Below are positions 40,602-46,221 of a stretch of DNA of 46,221 nt, piece by piece. How positions within the stretch are numbered: the first letter of the stretch is position 1; each line of letters opens with the position of its first letter. This DNA is from Actinomycetota bacterium (GTDB lineage Bacteria > Actinomycetota > Aquicultoria > CAJVYJ01 > JAUVQD01): assembly GCA_030679975.1 (NCBI GenBank), contig JAUXSL010000102.1, positions 1 to 46,221 of the forward strand, in the 5' to 3' direction. The position numbers were made by a program, and so were the translations under genes. The notes below the pieces were generated by a model. The model made no database searches and was not told where the DNA came from. It worked only from the letters and a program-made list of their open reading frames with translations.

Positions 40602-41981
40602 ATGGCGAGTAGAGAGAGGGTCGGCCCGATCATACTTCGCATTCTCTTCGTGGCGGCGGCGGTTCTTCTATTGGTTGGGTCCGGCGTCTCAGCGGCCTCC
40701 ACCGAGAGGCCGGGGTCTCCACTTGACGACAAGCAAAAGGCGCAGATGCAAATGGCGATAAACCTGCTTAAGCTGACGAACGATGCGGATGCGCTGCAAG
40801 CTAGGTTAAAGGACGGCGCGATCAAGCAGGCTGACTTGAACGACCCTCCGCCGAAAGACCCGGCCGACAGGACTACCGGCCAGGGCTGGCCCGATCAGGT
40901 GGTCAACGATAAGACGATCTTCGGGACGATAATAATCGACACGGGCTTGCTGTCCGGTCCTGAGGCATCGAGTGAGGATACTATGACCTTGGCAAGCTTG
41001 GTCGGAATGAACGACGAGGATTTTGAAGCTGTAGTGAGATTGGCGGAGGCGCTCCATCACGAAAACATCCACAATCAGCAGCAGAAAAAGCGTGCTCTCG
41101 GAGAGGACGCGTGGCGGGCTGATAAGACTGACACTATCAGCAATTGGGGTGAATTGGAGGCTTATTACGGCGAACTCTTATGGAAACTTCGGTTGAAGCA
41201 ACTGATTGGAGAAACGCCGGGTGAAAAGCCAGAGATTATGAATGACTTGATAGGAAATTTAGTTAATTATATCGGTAGCGCGGAATACTCGACCAACCAG
41301 AATAAAACCGAATTCAAGCCAATAGAGAGACTGGATGCTTCTCCGACCGTCGGCAATGTTTACGATGCCAGTGCCTCTACGTCGACCAATATAGGAAAAG
41401 TCCAGGAAAAGAGAGATATGGCCAGGCAAAAACTAGAGTCGCTCAGTGACCCGAAAAAGCAGAGCCAGAGTCAACCCGTCGATCCCGGCACTGGCGGCAT
41501 GGTCGTGCTGCCGGACGGGAACGCCTGGGTGACCATACCGGGCGGCGGCTTGACGGAGCCGACAGTCATTGAGATCGACGAGATGGATATGACGGGGCTG
41601 CCGAACGGTCTTCGAGCCCTGAGCTCGGTTTTTCGACTCGACCCGGACGGCACCGAGTTTGACCCGGCTCATCCGGCGGTCCTGACCATAAAGATTGACC
41701 CCGCCGTTCTCGATCACGCCAATATTTACTATTGGAATCCGGGCGCGCGCCATTGGGACCTGGTCGATTCGGGCCGGGCCGTTTGGCCGGATGACGGCAC
41801 GATCAGCGTGACCATCGCCCATTTTAGTTACTACATCGTTGTTGATGACTCGCCCACGCCGGTGCCGGTGTCGAGCCCCTGGATGTTGGCGGCAATCGGG
41901 GTGATCGGCTTCGGCCTGATTGGCCGCCTCCTTAGAAGATCGTCTCGTTCGTCAACCGGCGCCCGCTTGAGCGACGCCTGA
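40602..41981 (+). CDS. Secreted/cell-surface protein with C-terminal hydrophobic anchor and ZU5-like region
   Basis: Signal-like N-terminus; WVTIPGGGLTEPTVIEIDEMDMTGLPNGLRALSSVFRLDPDGTEFDPAHPAVLTIKIDP; C-terminal WMLAAIGVIGFGLIGRLLRRSSRSS. Confidence 0.6.
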   Translation: MASRERVGPIILRILFVAAAVLLLVGSGVSAASTERPGSPLDDKQKAQMQMAINLLKLTNDADALQARLKDGAIKQADLNDPPPKDPADRTTGQGWPDQVVNDKTIFGTIIIDTGLLSGPEASSEDTMTLASLVGMNDEDFEAVVRLAEALHHENIHNQQQKKRALGEDAWRADKTDTISNWGELEAYYGELLWKLRLKQLIGETPGEKPEIMNDLIGNLVNYIGSAEYSTNQNKTEFKPIERLDASPTVGNVYDASASTSTNIGKVQEKRDMARQKLESLSDPKKQSQSQPVDPGTGGMVVLPDGNAWVTIPGGGLTEPTVIEIDEMDMTGLPNGLRALSSVFRLDPDGTEFDPAHPAVLTIKIDPAVLDHANIYYWNPGARHWDLVDSGRAVWPDDGTISVTIAHFSYYIVVDDSPTPVPVSSPWMLAAIGVIGFGLIGRLLRRSSRSSTGARLSDA

Positions 41982-42092
41982 ACCTTGTTATTTTGCCCTC
42001 GTTGCTTTAACATGTTTAAGCTGGGCAAGGAGCATAGAGGCAGGCTCCAGCCGGTTAGTAATTAAAAGTCTTCAGCGTCCGGGATAATTAAT

Positions 42093-42803
42093 TTGACTTC
42101 AGCGGCCGAAGCGCCAAACGTTAAACACATTGTCACTAAATATCTGCCGGAGTCTATCAGGCCCCGTGAACGTTTGGCAGCCATCGGCGCGCCGCGCCTG
42201 TCTAATTCGGAGTTGATCGCGATTGTCATCGGGACCGGCGGGCGCGGAGTGACCTCGCTGCAGATGGCCGAGAAATTGATGGGGACGTTTGGCGGCGTCG
42301 GCAAGCTTGGGGCAAGCGATTTTCACGATCTGGCCGCGGTGAGCGGCATCGGCCCGGCAAAAGCCGCGCAGCTGATAGCCGCGATCGAGCTCGGCAAGCG
42401 GGCGGGAAGCGAGACGGCCTCGTCCAAGAAGCCTCTGTCGTCTCCGCAAAAGGTCGCGGAGATGTTGATGCCGATGATGAGATATCTGGAGATCGAACAC
42501 TTTAAAGCTTTGATAGTCAACAACAAGAACCAATTGATAAAAAGCGTCGATGTCGCGGTGGGCAGCTTGAGCGCGGCCATAATTCATCCACGTGAGCTAT
42601 ACAAAACAGCGATACGCGCCAACGGAGCGGGCTTGATAGTAGCCCATAATCATCCCAGCGGAGACGTCACGCCCAGCCGCGAAGATATCGTTTTAACCAG
42701 GCGGTTGGCGGAGGCCGGGCGGATATTGGGGATTGATTTTATCGATCATATCATCATCGGCGACGGTTGCTGGCTTAGCTTAAAAGAGCAAGGTTGTTTA
42801 TAA
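42093..42803 (+). CDS. radC: RadC family protein (JAB/MPN domain)
   Basis: RPRERLAAIGAPRLSNSELIAIVIGTG; GIGPAKAAQLIAAIELGKR; VAHNHPSGDVTPSREDI. Confidence 0.95.
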   Translation: MTSAAEAPNVKHIVTKYLPESIRPRERLAAIGAPRLSNSELIAIVIGTGGRGVTSLQMAEKLMGTFGGVGKLGASDFHDLAAVSGIGPAKAAQLIAAIELGKRAGSETASSKKPLSSPQKVAEMLMPMMRYLEIEHFKALIVNNKNQLIKSVDVAVGSLSAAIIHPRELYKTAIRANGAGLIVAHNHPSGDVTPSREDIVLTRRLAEAGRILGIDFIDHIIIGDGCWLSLKEQGCL

Positions 42804-42818
42804 ACATAAGGGAGAAGC

Positions 42819-43853
42819 ATGATCTTTGATTTTCTTTTCGGAGCGCTGGGTCGGGACATCGGTATCGACCTAGGCACCGCTAATACGTTGGTTTACGTAA
42901 AGGGGCGGGGAATAGTCCTCGTTGAGCCTTCGGTAGTCGCTATCGAAAAAGACACGGGGAAATTGCTGGCCGTCGGGACCGAGGCAAAAAGAATGATCGG
43001 GCGTACGCCGGGGAACATCGTTGCCATCAGGCCCTTGAAAGACGGAGTCATCGCCGACTTTCAAGTCACGGAAACGATGATACGCAAATTGATCGAGAGG
43101 GTGCACAAGCGACGTTTTGCCGTCCGGCCGCGAGTCGTGGTCTGCGTCCCTTCAGGCGTGACGGCGGTTGAAAAACGGGCGGTCTATGAAGCCACCTTGT
43201 CGGCGGGAGCTCGCGAGGCCCACTTGATCGAGGAACCGATGGCGGCGGCCATCGGGGCGGGGCTGCCTATCCAGGAGCCGACCGGGAACATGGTAGTCGA
43301 TATCGGCGGCGGCACAACTGAAGTGGCCGTTATCTCACTGGGCGGAATAGTCACGAGTATCTCCATCCGCATCGGCGGCGATGAATTTGACGAGGCAATC
43401 GTCGCCCACGTGAAGAAAGAATACAACGTGATGATCGGGGAGCGGACATCGGAAGAGATTAAAATGGAAATAGGCTCGGCTTACCCGCTTCCGGAAGAGG
43501 AAGATGTCGAGGTGAGAGGGAGGGATCTTCTTTCCGGTCTACCCAAGAACGTGGTCTTGTCTTCTGAGGAGATCCGGGTCGCGATCGAAGAACCGCTTAC
43601 TCAAATAATCACCGCGATAAAAAGCACCCTGGAAAAGACCCCACCTGAATTGTCCAGCGATATTATGGATAGGGGTATCGTCCTGACCGGCGGCGGGTCT
43701 CTGCTAAAAGGATTGGACGAGCGGCTTCGCCAGGAAACGGGCATTCCGGTGCACGTTACGGAGGATCCCTTAAGCTGTGTGGTCATCGGCGCGGGTAAAT
43801 CTCTTGAGGAACTGAACTTACTGAGGCGGATTTCCATCGGGACTCAGAGATAG
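42819..43853 (+). CDS. mreB: Rod shape-determining protein MreB
   Basis: [55 protein letters not shown]. Confidence 0.97.
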   Translation: MIFDFLFGALGRDIGIDLGTANTLVYVKGRGIVLVEPSVVAIEKDTGKLLAVGTEAKRMIGRTPGNIVAIRPLKDGVIADFQVTETMIRKLIERVHKRRFAVRPRVVVCVPSGVTAVEKRAVYEATLSAGAREAHLIEEPMAAAIGAGLPIQEPTGNMVVDIGGGTTEVAVISLGGIVTSISIRIGGDEFDEAIVAHVKKEYNVMIGERTSEEIKMEIGSAYPLPEEEDVEVRGRDLLSGLPKNVVLSSEEIRVAIEEPLTQIITAIKSTLEKTPPELSSDIMDRGIVLTGGGSLLKGLDERLRQETGIPVHVTEDPLSCVVIGAGKSLEELNLLRRISIGTQR

Positions 43854-43886
43854 CGCCGGGAGTAACCACACAAGAAATCTATTTTT

Positions 43887-44726
43887 ATGTACTCACGTAA
43901 TAGCGGTCGAAACCGGACCATACTGTTTGTGGCAATCATAGTGGCGGCGCTCTCAGTGGCGCTGGTCTATAGCGGCGACCGCGAAGGCGTTGTCAGTCAA
44001 TCTCAACATCTGTTGCTGGCGGCGACCGCGCCGCTGCAAAAGGCGGTCAACGTTGTCATCAGTCCGTTCAAGCGGGTCTCTCAATATACGCTCGTAATCG
44101 GTAATCTGACGAACGAAAACCGTCGCCTCAAGCATGACAATATCGTTTTGCGTCAAGAAGTCGATCATCTCAAGCGTTATGAGGCTGAAAATCGCCGGTT
44201 GCAGCGGTTGGCCGGCTTCAGGCGCGAATCACAGCCTAAAACAGTCGGGGCCCGCGTTATCAGCCGGTCTCCGACCAGCTGGCAATCGATTGTGACCATA
44301 GACGTTGGTTCAAGCGCCGGGGTCGGCGAAAATATGGCCGTTATAACCGATAAAGGGCTTGTCGGCCGGACTGTGCGGGTAGCGGGGTCGGCCGCTCTGG
44401 TCCAGCTGCTTGATGACCGGCGCAGCGGGGTTGGCGTGGAGATAGCGCGGAGCGGCGCGACGGGGATAATCGAAGGTTCGATGGAGGGGCGTCTGAAGCT
44501 GAGGTTTCTGGCGGCGGACGCGGATGTCAAAGTAGGCGATAAACTGCTGACTTCCGGTGTCGGGGGAGTGTACCCGAGAGGTATAGCTGTCGGGGCGGTG
44601 GCCGGCATAGCCAAGACGGCCTACAGCCTGGAAAAAAACATCGACGTGCGCCCGGCCGTTGATTATGCGCGGCTTTCGGAAGTCCTGGTAATAAACGACT
44701 CGGAAGCGGCCCGGAGCAAGTTATGA
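43887..44726 (+). CDS. mreC: Rod shape-determining protein MreC
   Basis: Coiled coil, ARVISRSPTSWQSIVTIDVGSSAGVGENMAVITDKGLVGRTVRVAGSAALVQLLDDRRSGVGVEI. Confidence 0.94.
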   Translation: MYSRNSGRNRTILFVAIIVAALSVALVYSGDREGVVSQSQHLLLAATAPLQKAVNVVISPFKRVSQYTLVIGNLTNENRRLKHDNIVLRQEVDHLKRYEAENRRLQRLAGFRRESQPKTVGARVISRSPTSWQSIVTIDVGSSAGVGENMAVITDKGLVGRTVRVAGSAALVQLLDDRRSGVGVEIARSGATGIIEGSMEGRLKLRFLAADADVKVGDKLLTSGVGGVYPRGIAVGAVAGIAKTAYSLEKNIDVRPAVDYARLSEVLVINDSEAARSKL

Positions 44727-45226
44727 ACGTAAATGTTCGGTTCGCGCTCGTACTGGCGGTCGCGTTCATCTGCCAGGCCGCGGTTGTTCCTTTTATTTCT
44801 ATAGGCCCTATCAAGCCCGATATCATCTTGATAATAGTGGCCAGTTTCGGTTTTTTGGACGGGGCGGCGCCGGGCGCGGTCGGAGGGTTTTTAGGCGGCT
44901 TGCTTCAAGATCTTTTGACGATCCGCGGTATCGGTCTCGAGGTCTTGATCAAGACCATTGTTGGCGGCTTTTCCGGCCGGGTAGAGCGGACGATCCTCGG
45001 AAACAGCCCCATCATGCCGATGCTGGCCATCGGCGGCGTCAGCATCGTTTCACAGATTCTCTACATCGGCTTGGCCTTTCTAACCGGCGAGCGGATGGAA
45101 TTATTGACCGTCATGCGCGAAGTAGTCCTGCCCTCAGCTCTGTACACCGCGACAGTCGGCTTCTTTATCTTCCCGCAACTAAGTAAGATTCTAAGCGCTG
45201 AGAGACAAGACAAGGTCTTCAGATAA
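44723..45226 (+). CDS. mreD: Rod shape-determining protein MreD
   Basis: Hydrophobic protein between mreC and mrdA; KPDIILIIVASFGFLDGAAPGAVGGFLGGLLQDLLTIRGIGLEVLIKTIVGG. Confidence 0.9.
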   Translation: MNVNVRFALVLAVAFICQAAVVPFISIGPIKPDIILIIVASFGFLDGAAPGAVGGFLGGLLQDLLTIRGIGLEVLIKTIVGGFSGRVERTILGNSPIMPMLAIGGVSIVSQILYIGLAFLTGERMELLTVMREVVLPSALYTATVGFFIFPQLSKILSAERQDKVFR

Positions 45227-46221
45227 TGAGCGAAATCTCCGACTCGACGCACGCTCGGATAAAAGCGCTGGCCGCCTTTGCGATCATTGTGCCGGCGGTG
45301 CTGCTGGCGCGGTTGTGGCTCCTCCAGGGGGCATGGGGCAACGACTACAAGGCCATGGCCGAGGAGAACCGCATCAGGCATATAGCTATCGCCGCCCCGC
45401 GCGGTGAGATACTCGCTCGGGGCGGCGAGCCGTTGGTGAAGAATCGCCTGACCGTGACCCTGACCCTCTCTCCGCAGCGAGCCCATGACAAAAAACTTGT
45501 CGCGCGCCTCTCCAAGTTACTGGGGATGAGCGTGAGAGAGATATATAAACAAGTCAGAAGCGTGAAGATAAACCCGATAGAACCCCGGGTCATAAAGAGG
45601 GACGTCTCGAAAGAGGTCATGGCTTACATAGAAGAACATGATGCCGACTTTGTCGGTGTCGAACTGAAAGTCGAGGCCATCAGGGACTATCCGAACGGCG
45701 GTTTGGCCGCGCATATAGTCGGCTACCTTGGCGAGCTTTCCGAACTGGAACAGAAAGAGCGCGCATACAGCGGCTACGCGCTGGGCGATCTGGTCGGCAA
45801 AAGCGGTATAGAGCGACAGTATGAAAATGTTCTATCGGGCAGCAAAGGGACGGAATACGTTGAGGTCAACGCCGCGAATCGGCCGATAGAAGTAATAGAC
45901 AAGAAGGAGCCGGATCCCGGCAATAATGTCGTCCTAACCATCGATAAGAGAATTCAAGCCTCGGCGGAAGCGGCCTTAGCCGCAACCATGGCGGCGGCAA
46001 AGAAAACAAAATCCCCGCGAGCGTCGGCCGGCGCTATCGTCGTGACGACTCCGACGGGCGAAGTGGTGGCTATGGCTAGTTGGCCGACTTATGACCCCCG
46101 GATTTTTGTCGGCGGGGTCAGCACCGCCCAATGGGCGACATTGACCGACAAGAAGAGCGAATACCCGTTAAGTAATCGAGCGATAATGTCCGGCTATCCG
46201 GCCGGGTCGACCTTTAAAGTC
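45226..46221 (+). CDS. mrdA: Penicillin-binding protein 2 (3' end outside window)
   Basis: Starts with ATAATGA overlap at 45226: MSEISDSTHARIKALAAFAIIVPAVLLARLW...IAAPRGEILARGGEPL...VGKSGIERQYENVLSGSKGTEYVEVN...NRAIMSGYPAGSTFKV. Not in ORF track because it runs off the edge. Confidence 0.94.
   Translation, partial: MSEISDSTHARIKALAAFAIIVPAVLLARLWLLQGAWGNDYKAMAEENRIRHIAIAAPRGEILARGGEPLVKNRLTVTLTLSPQRAHDKKLVARLSKLLGMSVREIYKQVRSVKINPIEPRVIKRDVSKEVMAYIEEHDADFVGVELKVEAIRDYPNGGLAAHIVGYLGELSELEQKERAYSGYALGDLVGKSGIERQYENVLSGSKGTEYVEVNAANRPIEVIDKKEPDPGNNVVLTIDKRIQASAEAALAATMAAAKKTKSPRASAGAIVVTTPTGEVVAMASWPTYDPRIFVGGVSTAQWATLTDKKSEYPLSNRAIMSGYPAGSTFKV

Noticed and set aside
1-46221. CRISPR arrays, tRNA and rRNA genes
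   Set aside because: No regularly spaced direct repeats, cloverleaf/GGTTCGA-type signatures or rRNA motifs recognised by eye; a tRNAscan/Infernal run would be decisive.

Overview
The window is a dense, GC-rich bacterial chromosome segment. It looks like a deep-branching Actinobacteriota lineage, judged from DUF881-sbp-DUF881, FHA, FtsR-type MerR, F420-associated zinc metallopeptidase and RsiG-like genes in sequence; taxonomy is inferred, not proven. The backbone is mostly housekeeping: era(3' end)-deoC-recO, pgsA, manC/manB fusion, dacA, hpt-apt, ileS, dksA/traR-like, lspA, rluD-like, radC-mreBCD-mrdA(5' part). The unusual content is as follows. (1) Two copies of a TA-flanked MITE-like element with about 20-bp terminal inverted repeats. 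One is inserted exactly in frame (165 nt, 55 codons) in a D-Ala-D-Ala carboxypeptidase gene. The other lies between divergent genes and carries an extra covarying hairpin module, which also occurs alone at about 19.8 kb. (2) A minus-strand gene at 11.6-12.5 kb interrupted by two in-frame TAG codons with no frameshift; its third segment is missing from the supplied ORF track. (3) A split copper-handling region of two partly duplicated loci with complementary losses: a 50-aa His/Cys-rich product fusing the two ends of a P-type ATPase, an intact ATPase with a CPD motif, a frameshifted small membrane protein, and two CsoR-like palindromes. (4) c-di-GMP related parts: HD-GYP, a degenerate GGDEF protein, and a short RsiG-like protein. 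No tRNA, rRNA or CRISPR array was recognised. All family calls come from reading the translations; no searches were run.
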